Shown: positions 37,624 through 46,677, counted from the first letter of the stretch. The stretch: DNA of 64,000 bases from Lysinibacillus piscis (GCF_026012395.1 NZ_BRZA01000004.1:124001-188000), one strand, 5' to 3'. Translations and numbers: made by a program. The notes: a model not told the origin generated them from the letters alone.

Positions 37624-38356
37624 GATCCTTCTCCTTTGTCATGGCAATATATAAATCATCTAATGTAGCATGTGGCATATGGAAGGCTTGGCGCAAATCA
37701 TCCATCGTTCCTTGTGCACGTACACGTCCATCATGCAGTAAAATAATACGGTCACAATATTTTTCAGCCGTTGATAAAATATGTGTAGACATTAAAATTG
37801 AAGAGCCCTCTCGTTTTTTCGCATCCATTTGGTCTAACAACGATTGAATACCGAGTGGGTCCAGCCCTACAAATGGTTCATCGATAATATATAAGCTTGG
37901 ATTCACTAAAAAAGCACACATAATCATGACCTTTTGACGCATTCCTTTTGAAAAATGTGATGGAAACCAATTTAATCGCTTTTCCATACGAAATTCTTTC
38001 AATAAAATCTCTGAACGTGCCGCCAATGTTGCCTCATCTAAGCCATAAGCCATCGCCGTTAATTGCAAATGCTCCCGCAATGTTAATTCATCGTAAAGCA
38101 CAGGTGTCTCAGGTATATAAGAGAAGGCTGTACGATACTTGTCCATGTTTTCTTTTAATGTCACACCATTGAGACGAATAGCACCCTCTTTTGGTAGCAT
38201 TGTCCCAATAATATGTTTAATCGTCGTACTTTTCCCAGCACCATTTAAACCAATTAAGCCAACAAGCTCTCCCTTTTCAATAGTAAAAGACAAATCCTTT
38301 ATTACTGGTTTACGTGTATAACCACCTGTCACATGTTGTACTTCTAATATTGACAT
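37607..38356 (-). CDS. ecsA: ABC transporter ATP-binding protein EcsA
   Basis: A 249-aa ATPase. Walker A GLNGAGKSTTI, signature HFSKGMRQKVM and Walker B LYIIDEPFVGLDPL are clear. I start at ATG 38356 (MSILEVQHVTGGY), just after GAGGAG, which gives the normal EcsA length; the 19-residue upstream extension is unlikely. Divergent from hit, as in B. subtilis. Confidence 0.94.
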   Translation of the reverse strand: MSILEVQHVTGGYTRKPVIKDLSFTIEKGELVGLIGLNGAGKSTTIKHIIGTMLPKEGAIRLNGVTLKENMDKYRTAFSYIPETPVLYDELTLREHLQLTAMAYGLDEATLAARSEILLKEFRMEKRLNWFPSHFSKGMRQKVMIMCAFLVNPSLYIIDEPFVGLDPLGIQSLLDQMDAKKREGSSILMSTHILSTAEKYCDRIILLHDGRVRAQGTMDDLRQAFHMPHATLDDLYIAMTKEKDHEELA

Positions 38357-38460
38357 ATTTTCACTCCTCTTCTTATTTTCTATTTTATCAAAATTTAGCA
38401 AATGATAAAGCATTGAGTATGATAGAATGAGTGTATCATTTTACTAAGGGGGATTTTTTC

Positions 38461-38874
38461 ATGAGCGATTGCCTATTTTGCAAAATTATTGACGGCACCA
38501 TTCCAAGTACAAAAATTTATGAGGATGAGCATGTCTATGCCTTTACGGACATTATGCCTGTCGCAAAAGGTCATACATTATTAATTCCAAAGCAGCATTG
38601 TCAGGATTTATTTGAAATGCCTGAAGATGTGGCACGTAATTTATATGCGGTAGCGCCAAAAATTGCGAATGCTATTAAAGCTGCTTTCCAGCCCATCGGT
38701 ATGAACACGATTAATAATAATGGAGCAGCGGCTGGACAAACTGTTTTTCACTATCACTTACACTTTATTCCTCGCTACGATGAAAAAGAAGGATTAAACT
38801 TAAATTGGCAAACACAAAAATACACATCTGAACAGCTTATTGAAGTGGCTGATAGTATTAAAGCCAATCTTTAG
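38461..38874 (+). CDS. hit: HIT-family nucleotide-binding protein Hit
   Basis: A 137-aa histidine-triad hydrolase (HINT branch). The triad is in FHYHLHFIPRY, and the N-terminal CLFCKIIDGTIPS is typical. Start at ATG 38461, seven bases after AAGGGGG. Members hydrolyse nucleoside phosphoramidates; the physiological substrate in Bacillus is uncertain. Divergent from ecsA. Confidence 0.94.
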   Translation: MSDCLFCKIIDGTIPSTKIYEDEHVYAFTDIMPVAKGHTLLIPKQHCQDLFEMPEDVARNLYAVAPKIANAIKAAFQPIGMNTINNNGAAAGQTVFHYHLHFIPRYDEKEGLNLNWQTQKYTSEQLIEVADSIKANL

Positions 38875-38933
38875 GTTATTGCAATTTAAAAATTTTTAGC
38901 GTACAATCACAAATAAGTTTCGCTAACGGTCAT

Positions 38934-38977
38934 GAGGACACGTTAGGAGGCAAATAGAAGAGCTTAGCTGAGGAGAG
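38934..38977 (+). promoter_or_regulatory. TRAP-type (G/U)AG repeats over the trpP ribosome binding site
   Basis: Triplets TAG-GAG-TAG-GAG-GAG start at 38955, 38960, 38965, 38970 and 38975 with exact 5-base spacing, preceded by GAG 38934, TAG 38944 and GAG 38947 at irregular spacing. The last repeats are the ribosome binding site of trpP. B. subtilis trpP is repressed by tryptophan-bound TRAP binding such repeats in the same place. Confidence 0.75.
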
Positions 38978-38983
38978 AGAAAA

Positions 38984-39520
38984 ATGAATACAAAAAATTT
39001 AGTATTATTGGCTTTATTAGTAGGTGTCGGCGCGGCGCTATATGTTGTCACACCTGGAATGGTCAATGGCATGAAGCCTGACTTTATGCTAACGATGATG
39101 TTTATTGGAATTTTATTATTTCCAACTGTAAAAGAAACATTTTTGTTATCCGTAACAACTGGTGTACTTTCTGGTTTATTTACAACATTTCCAGCAGGTC
39201 TTGTACCGAATATTATCGATAAAACCATTACAGGCTTCGTATTTTTACTGATTTTACTGATGATTAAAAAGTTAGCAAACCATCTTGCTATGTCGGCTGC
39301 TTTAGTTGGCTTAGGAACCGTTATATCAGGCACTGTCTTTTTATCAGTAGCGTTATTTATTTTCAACGCTAATGTCGGCGCAACATTCTCTATGCTTTTT
39401 GTAGGGGTTGTGCTTCCAGCAGTTGCATTTAATGTGGTCGCATTCATTATCATTTATCCGATTGTGGTCAAGCTGACAAAACGAGCAAAATTTACAACAG
39501 CCCTTTCACAAATTTCATAA
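38984..39520 (+). CDS. trpP: Tryptophan transporter TrpP
   Basis: A 178-aa membrane protein with about five or six helices. It aligns with B. subtilis TrpP (YhaG): an N-terminal LLALLVGVGAALY, GMKPDFMLTMMFIGILLFP, FPAGLVPNIIDK and VLPAVAFNVVAFIIIYPIV. It imports tryptophan and is likely controlled at translation by TRAP (see the repeats over its ribosome binding site). Confidence 0.93.
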   Translation: MNTKNLVLLALLVGVGAALYVVTPGMVNGMKPDFMLTMMFIGILLFPTVKETFLLSVTTGVLSGLFTTFPAGLVPNIIDKTITGFVFLLILLMIKKLANHLAMSAALVGLGTVISGTVFLSVALFIFNANVGATFSMLFVGVVLPAVAFNVVAFIIIYPIVVKLTKRAKFTTALSQIS

Positions 39521-39536
39521 AATGTACTATAAAATA

Positions 39537-39576
39537 GGAAGCGAAACAGTGAAAATCACTTGTTTCGCTTCTTTTT
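39537..39576 (+). terminator. Terminator after trpP
   Basis: GAAGCGAAACA with imperfect partner TGTTTCGCTTC and a T5 run, 17 bases after the stop. Confidence 0.9.
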
Positions 39577-39642
39577 GCTTTTAGAATCAATGCCTTACAT
39601 GGTTTAATAATACTTAACATACTTAGAAATGAGGTCATTTAT

Positions 39643-40038
39643 ATGAAAGCAAAACCTTTTTTAGTTGGACTTGCAGCTGGTATCGTTGGTGGAGCAGCAG
39701 CTATACTTTTCTCTACACCTCAATCGGGACAAGATTTACGTACTACTTTGTGTACAAACTTTTCAACAACGAAGGAAAAAATGTCAGATGTGCGCCAGCA
39801 AACAAAAGTTGTGAATCAATCTATTCAAACATTCACAAATGAAGCGAAGAATAATATACCAAAAATAATAACGGATTTAAAGCAATCCATTACTACATTC
39901 ACCCAAGAAATTGAGCCGACAAAAAATAATTTGCAGCAGGATTTAGAGGCTTTACAGAAAAGTATTAGTGAAATCGAGCAAAACATAGCTCAATTCACTG
40001 AAACCAAGAAAAAAACACAAAAAACGATAAGCAACTAA
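39643..40038 (+). CDS. yhaH: YtxH-domain protein YhaH
   Basis: A 131-aa protein with an N-terminal glycine-rich hydrophobic segment (5-25, LVGLAAGIVGGAAAILFSTP) that defines the YtxH family, then a long Gln/Lys/Glu-rich coiled coil (about 45-128). Function unknown; general-stress and sporulation links exist for relatives. Between trpP and scoC, as in B. subtilis. Confidence 0.85.
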   Translation: MKAKPFLVGLAAGIVGGAAAILFSTPQSGQDLRTTLCTNFSTTKEKMSDVRQQTKVVNQSIQTFTNEAKNNIPKIITDLKQSITTFTQEIEPTKNNLQQDLEALQKSISEIEQNIAQFTETKKKTQKTISN

Positions 40039-40184
40039 AGACCTTTAGCTAGTATCTAAAAAAGCAATTTTATATTAGAAAAAACAAGAATACTATTATT
40101 TTTTAATTATTTAATTTTTCTAACTTTAAAGTTTTTTCCTTTACTGCTATAATAATTTTAAAATGATAAAGAAAGCAGTGGGTG

Positions 40185-40745
40185 ATGGCTTTGTCAGAGG
40201 AATTATATACAAAAAAAGAAGCAATGCTTTACAGCCAAAGAATTGCACAATTATCAAAGGCTTTATGGAAAGCCGTTGAAAAAGATTGGCAACAATGGAT
40301 TAAACCCTATGATTTAAATATTAATGAACATCATATTTTATGGATTTCATACCATTTAAAAGGTGCATCTATTTCCGATGTAGCCAAATTTGGTGTGATG
40401 CACGTTTCAACAGCTTTCAACTTTTCCAAAAAGCTAGAAGAACGTGGCTTTCTAAATTTTTCAAAGCGTGATGATGATAAACGTAACACATATGTTGAGC
40501 TAACAGCTGAAGGAACGGCACTTATTATTGAAATGAACAATAATTACCATAACACGTTCCATTCTGTACTAGAGGGCTCATTGCCTTTAAAAGAGTTATA
40601 TGGCCGCTTCCCAGACTTTTTGGATATAATGGCGGTTATTCGTAATATTTATGGGGACGATTTCATTGATATTTTTGAACGTTCATTTAGAAATTTCCGT
40701 GAATCCTTCGATACATTAGAAGAACAACCAACTGTCAATAGTTAA
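40185..40745 (+). CDS. scoC: Transition-state regulator ScoC (Hpr), MarR family
   Basis: A 186-aa MarR-family repressor of protease and sporulation genes. The core is nearly invariant with B. subtilis ScoC (for example [15 protein letters not shown] and [20 protein letters not shown], the DNA-binding helices, and KRNTYVELT in the wing). I use ATG 40185; a GTG codon just before (40182) is in frame. No strong ribosome binding site is visible, which may mean low expression. Confidence 0.94.
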   Translation: MALSEELYTKKEAMLYSQRIAQLSKALWKAVEKDWQQWIKPYDLNINEHHILWISYHLKGASISDVAKFGVMHVSTAFNFSKKLEERGFLNFSKRDDDKRNTYVELTAEGTALIIEMNNNYHNTFHSVLEGSLPLKELYGRFPDFLDIMAVIRNIYGDDFIDIFERSFRNFRESFDTLEEQPTVNS

Positions 40746-40752
40746 ACCAAAA

Positions 40753-40788
40753 CAACACAAATCTACCTTCGATTTGTGTTGCTTTTTT
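40753..40788 (+). terminator. Terminator after scoC
   Basis: CAACACAAATC / GATTTGTGTTG perfect stem and T6. Confidence 0.93.
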
Positions 40789-40884
40789 ATGTATATTCCC
40801 ACCTTTACAGCAATGAATAACCATGATAATCTTGTTGCACAGCATAAGTAACAAGCTGAAATTTTTTCGGAGTTGATTCAAGCC

Positions 40885-41430
40885 ATGCATTGCTGGAAAA
40901 TATTAAATCTGAGACATCATTATGGCATTACACGTATTGTGATTCTTGCAGCCATTATTTTTTTTATGGTGTTTTCCTTTTCCTATGTCACATTAAATTT
41001 AACTCATCATGAGCCCTATACAGATCGATTATTTTGGTTATTTATTTTAACACTAATAGTGCTTTATCCTATTCACAAACTTTTACATTTTTTAGCTCTA
41101 TCAGATTTACGTGCCTATTTAAAATTACGCATACGCCTTCATTTTCATGTGTTGCCTGTTTTACATATGCGTATTCGAGAGCCTTTACCAAAGAATCGTT
41201 ATATCATTGCCTTACTAACACCTTTTATCGTCATCAATATATGTATACTATTAGTTATCTATTTTTTCCCTTCATACACACACTATGGTACATTACTATT
41301 AGCGTGTCATTGTAGCCTTTGTTCTATCGATATGCTCTATGTGAAATTTTTACTAAAATCGCCAAAAAACTCTCAAATAGAAGAAACACCAAAAGGCTAT
41401 GAAATTTTAGTACCACCATCTATACCGTAG
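40885..41430 (+). CDS. DUF3267 membrane protein (YhaJ-like)
   Basis: A 181-aa protein starting MHCWKILNLRHHYG, with four hydrophobic segments. The second hydrophobic stretch ends YPIHKLLHFLAL, resembling the HExxH-like position of DUF3267 proteins, but a full metalloprotease motif is not present. I start at ATG 40885, the residue pattern of B. subtilis YhaJ, rather than the TTG 12 bases earlier that abuts the Shine-Dalgarno-like CGGAG. Function unknown. Confidence 0.8.
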   Translation: MHCWKILNLRHHYGITRIVILAAIIFFMVFSFSYVTLNLTHHEPYTDRLFWLFILTLIVLYPIHKLLHFLALSDLRAYLKLRIRLHFHVLPVLHMRIREPLPKNRYIIALLTPFIVINICILLVIYFFPSYTHYGTLLLACHCSLCSIDMLYVKFLLKSPKNSQIEETPKGYEILVPPSIP

Positions 41431-41500
41431 TCATCTAAAACTTGTATTTTATTGATGCTTTTTGTTATGCTATTAATTATTGAGGAAGGGAGGAATAGAT

Positions 41501-41686
41501 TTGCTATTAACAATTGTAGTAGTCTTCTCGGTACTATACTTATTCCAAATTAACCGTATGACATATGCGCTATGTATGCGACGCGAAATCCCAGAAGAAA
41601 ACCAACCTAAAATATTCCGAACTATAAATATACTAATCACTATTTTACTTGTCTCATTCTATATTGAAATTTTATATGCAGTCTAA
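41501..41686 (+). CDS. Small two-helix membrane protein
   Basis: A 61-aa protein starting at TTG 41501 (LLLTIVVVFSVLYLF), seven bases after GGAAGGGAGG, the only good ribosome binding site; a longer reading to 41480 lacks one. Two hydrophobic helices flank a basic, cysteine-containing loop (MTYALCMRREIPEEN). It lies in the yhaJ-prsA interval where B. subtilis also has small membrane proteins. Function unknown. Confidence 0.72.
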   Translation: MLLTIVVVFSVLYLFQINRMTYALCMRREIPEENQPKIFRTINILITILLVSFYIEILYAV

Positions 41687-41718
41687 CTTGAATCTTAACC
41701 AATAGAATATTTTCATGT

Positions 41719-41750
41719 AAAAAGCTAAGGATACATTCATCCTTAGCTTT
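41719..41750. terminator. Bidirectional terminator
   Basis: AAAAGCTAAGGAT / ATCCTTAGCTTT stem between the small membrane-protein gene and the convergent yjcZ-like gene. Confidence 0.85.
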
Positions 41751-41756
41751 CGTTGT

Positions 41757-41861
41757 TTAGTATAGGAACGCTGCTCCTACAATGATTAACAAAATAAATA
41801 GCACAACTAATAAAGCAAAGCCTGAGCCGTAGCCACCGCCACCATATCCTCCGTTGCTCAT
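41757..41861 (-). CDS. YjcZ-family sporulation microprotein
   Basis: A 34-aa peptide: [14 protein letters not shown], then one hydrophobic helix [16 protein letters not shown] ending FLY. This is the Gly/Tyr-rich N-terminus plus single helix of the YjcZ family of sporulation-associated small membrane proteins. GGGGGGTGA lies 6 bases upstream of the ATG. Convergent with the two-helix gene and divergent from prsA. Confidence 0.85.
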   Translation of the reverse strand: MSNGGYGGGGYGSGFALLVVLFILLIIVGAAFLY

Positions 41862-42005
41862 AACTTCACCCCCCTTCTTTCTTCTATCCTATGCGTCTAA
41901 AAAATCAACATTTAGGCGATATTCAAAGGGGAACCATTTTTGTTTTGAGAGCGTTTATGTTATAGTAAAAAACGGACGAAAAAATGTTAGGAGCGTATAT
42001 TTATT

Positions 42006-42932
42006 ATGAAAAAAACAGTTTTATCTTTAACATTAGCAGCTTCTGTATTAACACTAGGTGCTTGTAGCGGTGGCGATGACAAAGCATTAGTCACTTCTAA
42101 AATTGGTGATATTTCAATTGGTGAATTCAATGAAACAGCAAAAAATTTAGCAGGTGCTAAAATATTACAACAAATGGTGACTGAAAAAGTATTAGCGGAT
42201 AAATACAAAGTATCCGATAAAGAAATCCAAGAAGCTTATGATTCAGTAGCTGCACAATTGGGTGACAACTTTGCACAGGCACTTAAACAATATGGTATGA
42301 CAGAGGATAGCTTTAAAGAGTCTTTACGTGTAGAATTACTTCAAGATAAAGCCTTGGAAGAAACATTAGATACGAAAAAATATTACGAGCAAATGAAATC
42401 CGAATTAAACGCACGTCATATTTTAGTTGCTGACCAAGAAACAGCAAGAGCCGTAATTGAAAAATTAAAAAGTGGTGCAGCCTTTGCAGATGTAGCAAAA
42501 GAATATTCTACAGATACAGGTTCTAAAGAAAAAGGCGGCGAGCTTGGTTGGTTCTCTGTTGGTGCAATGGTCGATGAATTTAATGATGCAGCATACGAAT
42601 TACCATTAAATACGATTAGTGAACCTGTTAAATCGGCATTTGGTTATCATATTATCGAAGTAACAGATAAACGTGATGTAAAAGATATCGGTTCATATGA
42701 AGAAGAAAAAGAAAAAATTAGTCAAACAATGCTTGGCAAGTTAAAACAATCAGATGAATTCCAAACAAAGGCACAGGATATTGTGGCAAAGTTAATCAAA
42801 GAAGCTAATTTCAAAACATCTGATAAAAATCTACAAGGTGCTTTAGATACATTAAGTATGACAAGCGAAGAACAAGCAAAAGCAGCTGAAGAAGCAGCTA
42901 AAAAGGAAGAAAAGAAAGAAGATAAAAAATAA
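42006..42932 (+). CDS. prsA: Foldase lipoprotein PrsA
   Basis: A 308-aa lipoprotein peptidyl-prolyl isomerase that folds secreted proteins outside the membrane. Signal 1-19 with lipobox LGAC (Cys20); parvulin domain about 132-225 (ARHILVADQ, GELGWFSVG, FGYHIIEV); C-terminus a Lys/Glu-rich helix. TGTTATAGT upstream is a probable extended -10. Usual place downstream of scoC/yhaJ. Confidence 0.95.
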   Translation: MKKTVLSLTLAASVLTLGACSGGDDKALVTSKIGDISIGEFNETAKNLAGAKILQQMVTEKVLADKYKVSDKEIQEAYDSVAAQLGDNFAQALKQYGMTEDSFKESLRVELLQDKALEETLDTKKYYEQMKSELNARHILVADQETARAVIEKLKSGAAFADVAKEYSTDTGSKEKGGELGWFSVGAMVDEFNDAAYELPLNTISEPVKSAFGYHIIEVTDKRDVKDIGSYEEEKEKISQTMLGKLKQSDEFQTKAQDIVAKLIKEANFKTSDKNLQGALDTLSMTSEEQAKAAEEAAKKEEKKEDKK

Positions 42933-42944
42933 TTATCTTAAACA

Positions 42945-42986
42945 AAAAGGCAACTATGTTATTTCTCAACATGGTTGCCCTTTCTT
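42945..42986. terminator. Terminator prsA / yhaM
   Basis: GGCAACTATGTT / AACATGGTTGCC stem with A/T flanks on both sides, between convergent genes. Confidence 0.8.
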
Positions 42987-42990
42987 TTGC

Positions 42991-43926
42991 TTAAATCGTT
43001 GGCTTATAAAATGAACGGTTATCGAGTGGGAATAATCTTTCTGTAAATTCACCAGGCGTTGTTTTTTGCAACGCTCTTGTTAACATATTCATCTTTGCAT
43101 CAATATTATCAATATAATGTAAGATTTCTGCCTCTTGAATCATTGGCTTCTTTGGACTACCCCATTCTTCCTTACCATGGTGTGCCAGTACCATATGTTG
43201 AAGCAGCATGACTTCTTCTCCTTCAATTTGTAGCTCGCTCGCTACTTTTGCAATTTCATTGACCATAATCGTAATATGACCAAGTAAATTCCCTTCTATT
43301 GTATACGTTGTCGCAACAGGTCCTGATAGCTCAATCACTTTACCAATATCATGTAAAATAATGCCTGCATACAATAAATCGCGATTTAATGTTGGATATA
43401 AATCAGCAATTGCTTTCCCTAAACGAAGCATGGATACCATATGATCAAGCAAGCCTGAAGCGTAATCATGATGATTTTTCGTAGCTGCTGGATAAACTAA
43501 AATAGCCTCTTGATGCTTTTTAATCGTTGCACGTGTAATGCGTGAGATATTTGGATTTTTAATGTCGAAGAAAAACTGTGTAAGCTCCTCATATAATTGT
43601 TCTTTCGGTGTTGAGGAAGATGGAACTAAATCATGAATCGCTATTCCTTCTTCTGGTTTAGCTACACGAATCGCTTTAATACGTAATTGATTTTTCCCTC
43701 GATAATCGTGAATTTCGCCACCAACACGTACAATCGTCTCAGCACGATACATATTTTCATGTTCCTCATTTGTATCCCATAGCTTTGCCTCAATATCACC
43801 ACTTTTATCTTGTAAAATGAGTGACATAAATGGTTTACCAACAGTTGTAACTCCTTTTGTTGCTTGTTTAATTAATAAAAATTGATCTACGGCTTCTCCA
43901 ACCTGGAGTGTTGTAATTCCTTTCAT
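42991..43926 (-). CDS. yhaM: 3'-5' exoribonuclease YhaM
   Basis: A 311-aa nuclease with N-terminal OB-fold (about 12-85, [13 protein letters not shown]) and an HD domain (about 150-290; [18 protein letters not shown] and [13 protein letters not shown]). Matches B. subtilis YhaM end to end, including the C-terminal RSFYKPT. It trims short RNAs and DNA. No strong ribosome binding site near the ATG; AAAGGGG is about 12 bases away. Confidence 0.93.
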   Translation of the reverse strand: MKGITTLQVGEAVDQFLLIKQATKGVTTVGKPFMSLILQDKSGDIEAKLWDTNEEHENMYRAETIVRVGGEIHDYRGKNQLRIKAIRVAKPEEGIAIHDLVPSSSTPKEQLYEELTQFFFDIKNPNISRITRATIKKHQEAILVYPAATKNHHDYASGLLDHMVSMLRLGKAIADLYPTLNRDLLYAGIILHDIGKVIELSGPVATTYTIEGNLLGHITIMVNEIAKVASELQIEGEEVMLLQHMVLAHHGKEEWGSPKKPMIQEAEILHYIDNIDAKMNMLTRALQKTTPGEFTERLFPLDNRSFYKPTI

Positions 43927-44233
43927 CTCGCCGTCACGCCCCTTTCATTACACATATCCATCACGATTTATTGTATTTCGATGATTACCCAATTCGTGAC
44001 ATTTACTATGGTTTTCATCTTGCTTCAGGTGCCCTATTAGCTACTGAATCAAGTAAAAATAAAACATTCGGTATTCATATTGTACCATTTTACGCCTCTA
44101 TTTTCGATTAAATACCTTGTCTCAAATTTTCCACAATTTTCGAAATTTATTAAATGATATGTTAGTTTTCTCGTGAAGTTTATCCAGCTTCTAGGTATAA
44201 TAACGATATACTTCAATAAAGGGTGGGTTTAAA
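43927..44233. other. Gap upstream of yhaM and yhzD
   Basis: Divergent region between yhaM and the 61-aa YhzD-like gene. It holds a plus-strand coding remnant ending at 44111, and the region 44112-44233 is AT-rich and should contain the promoter for the next gene. Confidence 0.5.
43962..44111 (+). pseudogene. C-terminal tail of an unidentified gene
   Basis: One plus-strand frame reads HDLLYFDDYPIRDIYYGFH, LASGALLATESSKNK and IHIVPFYASIFD to a stop at 44109-44111. Amino-acid texture is strongly protein-like (aromatic and acidic residues in balanced positions), yet there is no start codon with ribosome binding site and the frame runs back into the yhaM start. It looks like the 3' end of a deleted gene. 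I do not recognise the family. Confidence 0.4.
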
Positions 44234-44419
44234 ATGGAGAATTATCGTTTTACAGCTTTTGAAAAAACAGGGGAAACATTATTTGATGAAGTTTGGACAT
44301 TTGAAAACGATGCAGCAGCTAAAATCAATGGACAACAACAAATTGAAGAAAAAGGTGTAGCTGAAAAAACACATCGTCTTGTCAACGCAGCTGGCAAATT
44401 AATTTTATTCCATGTATAA
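44234..44419 (+). CDS. Small YhzD-like protein
   Basis: A 61-aa soluble protein beginning MENYRFTAFEKTGETLFDEV, with GGGTGGG upstream of ATG. Pattern (N-terminal beta strands, AAAKINGQQQIEEKG helix, C-terminal GKLILFHV strand) resembles B. subtilis YhzD, encoded in the same neighbourhood near yhaM. Function unknown; the assignment rests on recall. Confidence 0.65.
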   Translation: MENYRFTAFEKTGETLFDEVWTFENDAAAKINGQQQIEEKGVAEKTHRLVNAAGKLILFHV

Positions 44420-44420
44420 G

Positions 44421-44457
44421 AACAAGCTGGTGAAGGAGGCTCTTTCACCAGCTTGTT
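44421..44457 (+). terminator. Terminator after the YhzD-like gene
   Basis: CAAGCTGGTGAA / TTCACCAGCTTG, a perfect 12-base stem directly after the stop. Confidence 0.85.
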
Positions 44458-44613
44458 GAAACTTATGTATATCTAATCCGTATATATACTTGTAGCAACA
44501 TGATACAAGAAGGAGAAACGATTTTATTTTGAATCACTGACTGAAAAAGCTCTTATTTTTCGTTTACATCATAATGATAGCTGAAACATACTATTCAACG
44601 ATGATGTTTGAGT

Positions 44614-44700
44614 CTAAGCTTCCGCCTCGTCTACAAATACAGACTGCGCAAATAGCTCCTCAAGCCATTGTCCATATGCGGTAACAAAGATTAACAAAAA
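44614..44700 (-). pseudogene. Possible gene tail
   Basis: Minus strand reads VTAYGQWLEELFAQSVF then VDEAEA and a stop at 44614-44616. It has protein-like codon texture for about 24 codons, but no start or ribosome binding site, and it partly overlaps the T-tract of the terminator upstream. May be chance. Confidence 0.25.
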
Positions 44701-44732
44701 AAGACTGTTGATGCGTATTGTATCAACAGTCT
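44694..44732 (-). terminator. Terminator after the enoyl-CoA hydratase gene
   Basis: AGACTGTTGAT / ATCAACAGTCT perfect stem followed on the minus strand by a run of Ts. Confidence 0.92.
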
Positions 44733-44737
44733 CTTCT

Positions 44738-45520
44738 TTATTTACCTACAAAAGCGGGCCTTCTTTTTGCTACAAATGCTTGAATTCCCTCTAAATGATC
44801 AGCTGTTTTACGCATAGCAGATTGTCCCTCTGCCTCCATGGCTAAAATGCTTTCTAACTGTGGCAAATTTTGTGTATGCAAAATTTTCTTCGTTGTTATC
44901 ATGGCAGTCAATGGAGAGGCAAGTAATTTTGCGACAAGTTGGTCAGCTACCGCAAATACAGTACCATCTGGCGCAATATGATCAATTAAACCGGCATCCA
45001 ATGCCTCTGCGGCCGTTAAAACTTTGCCCTCCCAAATCAATTGCTTCGCTTTTACTGTACCAACACGTTCCCTCATAAAGAAATGACCACCACCATCTGG
45101 AATCAAACCAATGCCGATAAAATTCATCGCTAGCTTACTATTCTCACATGCCACGATTATATCTGCACCTAATGTTAAACTAAAGCCTAAGCCAGCCGAT
45201 GCACCATGTACTGCTGCTATTACAATCATTGGCAATTGATAATAAGCCTTTGCAATACGTGTTAAATACGTCATAGCCACATCTATATCAAGCGGTTGAT
45301 TTGTATCCAGCATTGCTTTAATATCGCCACCCGCTGAAAATACTTTTCCTTCCCCTCGAATGACAAGCACTTGCATCTCCTGCTCTTGCTGTAATGCCTC
45401 AAAGCAATCTGCTAGCTCTCGCATCATAACAGCATCCATTGCATTCATTGCCTGTGGTCGATTTAACGTCAATATCCCATAACGCCCTAATTTTTCTAAA
45501 GTAATTGTTGAAAATTCCAT
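44738..45520 (-). CDS. Enoyl-CoA hydratase/isomerase family protein (YhaR-like)
   Basis: A 260-aa crotonase. The oxyanion-hole glycines lie in KVFSAGGDIKAML and HGASAGLGFSLTLGAD; the catalytic-Glu region reads GLIPDGGGHFFM, with the hydratase Glu position occupied differently, so isomerase or degradative roles are possible. I start at ATG 45520 (MEFSTITLEK), just after GGGGGTG; ten further upstream codons would cross the FadR-like operator. B. subtilis yhaR occupies the same neighbourhood. Confidence 0.85.
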   Translation of the reverse strand: MEFSTITLEKLGRYGILTLNRPQAMNAMDAVMMRELADCFEALQQEQEMQVLVIRGEGKVFSAGGDIKAMLDTNQPLDIDVAMTYLTRIAKAYYQLPMIVIAAVHGASAGLGFSLTLGADIIVACENSKLAMNFIGIGLIPDGGGHFFMRERVGTVKAKQLIWEGKVLTAAEALDAGLIDHIAPDGTVFAVADQLVAKLLASPLTAMITTKKILHTQNLPQLESILAMEAEGQSAMRKTADHLEGIQAFVAKRRPAFVGK

Positions 45521-45539
45521 TCTGACACCCCCGAAAATA

Positions 45540-45557
45540 TGAATAACCATTCATTTA
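45540..45557. promoter_or_regulatory. FadR-like operator upstream of the enoyl-CoA hydratase
   Basis: TGAATAACCATTCATTTA matches 13 of 16 specified positions of TGAATGANTANTCATTCA. It is 20 bases upstream of the chosen start, so it probably overlaps the transcription start. It pairs in this window with the site before lcfB. Confidence 0.55.
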
Positions 45558-45649
45558 TAATTATTCGTGTTCGATTGAAAAACTCCTTCTTTTCTACGCA
45601 AAAATTGTACACAATATGCTATATTTAAGGGCGAAAGGTGGTTAATGAT

Positions 45650-46615
45650 GTGACACAAAAAGATTATCGCATATTACTTTATTATAAATATATTGCTATC
45701 GAGGCCCCTGAAGCGTTTGCTGCTGAACATTTGACACTTTGCAACGAAATTGGGCTACTTGGGCGAATTTTAGTTGGCTATGAAGGAATTAATGGTACTG
45801 TTTCTGGTACAATTGCTCAAACAGAAGCCTATATGAATCAGATGAAGGCGGACGTTCGCTTCCATGATATTATGTGGAAAATAGATGAAGCAGATGGACA
45901 TGCCTTCAAAAAAATGCATGTGCGTCCACGTCGTGAAATTGTTCACCTTGGTTTAGAGCAGGATATTAATCCATTAGAAATAACAGGTGATTATTTGTCG
46001 CCAAAGGAATTTATGTCACGTATGCAGGAGGACAATACCATTATTATTGATGCACGAAATGATTACGAATTTGATTTAGGTCATTTTCGTGGAGCTATTC
46101 GTCCTGATATCGAAAACTTCCGTGACCTGCCTACTTGGATGGATGCACATAAAGAAGAATTTGAGGGCAAACATATTTTGACGTATTGTACAGGTGGCAT
46201 TCGCTGTGAGAAATTTTCAGGCTGGCTGAAACGTGAGGGCTATGGGGAAAGTGTTGGTCAATTGCACGGTGGCATTGCGACCTATGCGAAAGATCCTGAA
46301 GTAAAGGGCCAATTATGGGATGGACAAATGTTTGTCTTTGACCGTCGTCGTAGTGTGCCAATCAATCAAGTTGAACATGTTATTGTTGGGAAAGATTTCT
46401 TTACTGGCGAACCTTCTGAACGCTATACAAATTGCGCTAACCCAGCTTGTCATAAATTAATGCTTTGCGAGGAAAAACATGAGGCCTTCTATATGCGTAG
46501 CTGTTCGGACGATTGCCGTCGTGCTGAACGTAATTTCTTTGTAGAAGAAAATGATTGGACACCAGCGCAAGTAGAAGAACAAATTGCTAAAATTGCTCAA
46601 CACCAAGGTCAATAA
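45650..46615 (+). CDS. trhO: tRNA uridine(34) hydroxylase TrhO (rhodanese domain)
   Basis: A 321-aa protein of the YbfQ/TrhO family, which makes 5-hydroxyuridine at wobble position 34 of tRNA. N-terminal domain about 1-100; rhodanese domain about 125-220 with the catalytic Cys in [16 protein letters not shown]-terminal Cys cluster ([19 protein letters not shown]) typical of the family. I start at GTG 45650, eight bases after AAAGGTGG; the GTG at 45638 is within that ribosome binding site. Confidence 0.92.
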   Translation: MTQKDYRILLYYKYIAIEAPEAFAAEHLTLCNEIGLLGRILVGYEGINGTVSGTIAQTEAYMNQMKADVRFHDIMWKIDEADGHAFKKMHVRPRREIVHLGLEQDINPLEITGDYLSPKEFMSRMQEDNTIIIDARNDYEFDLGHFRGAIRPDIENFRDLPTWMDAHKEEFEGKHILTYCTGGIRCEKFSGWLKREGYGESVGQLHGGIATYAKDPEVKGQLWDGQMFVFDRRRSVPINQVEHVIVGKDFFTGEPSERYTNCANPACHKLMLCEEKHEAFYMRSCSDDCRRAERNFFVEENDWTPAQVEEQIAKIAQHQGQ

Positions 46616-46677
46616 CAGAAAGTGATTCTTCAGCAATTTATCGATTGTCTACGAATCTTTTGTTTTTCAACGCGATG

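Larger units (their letters stand above)
44458..44737. other. 280-base gap downstream of the enoyl-CoA hydratase
   Basis: No intact gene. It contains the terminator at 44694-44732 and, beyond it, a short coding-like frame on the minus strand (44614-44700). Confidence 0.5.
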
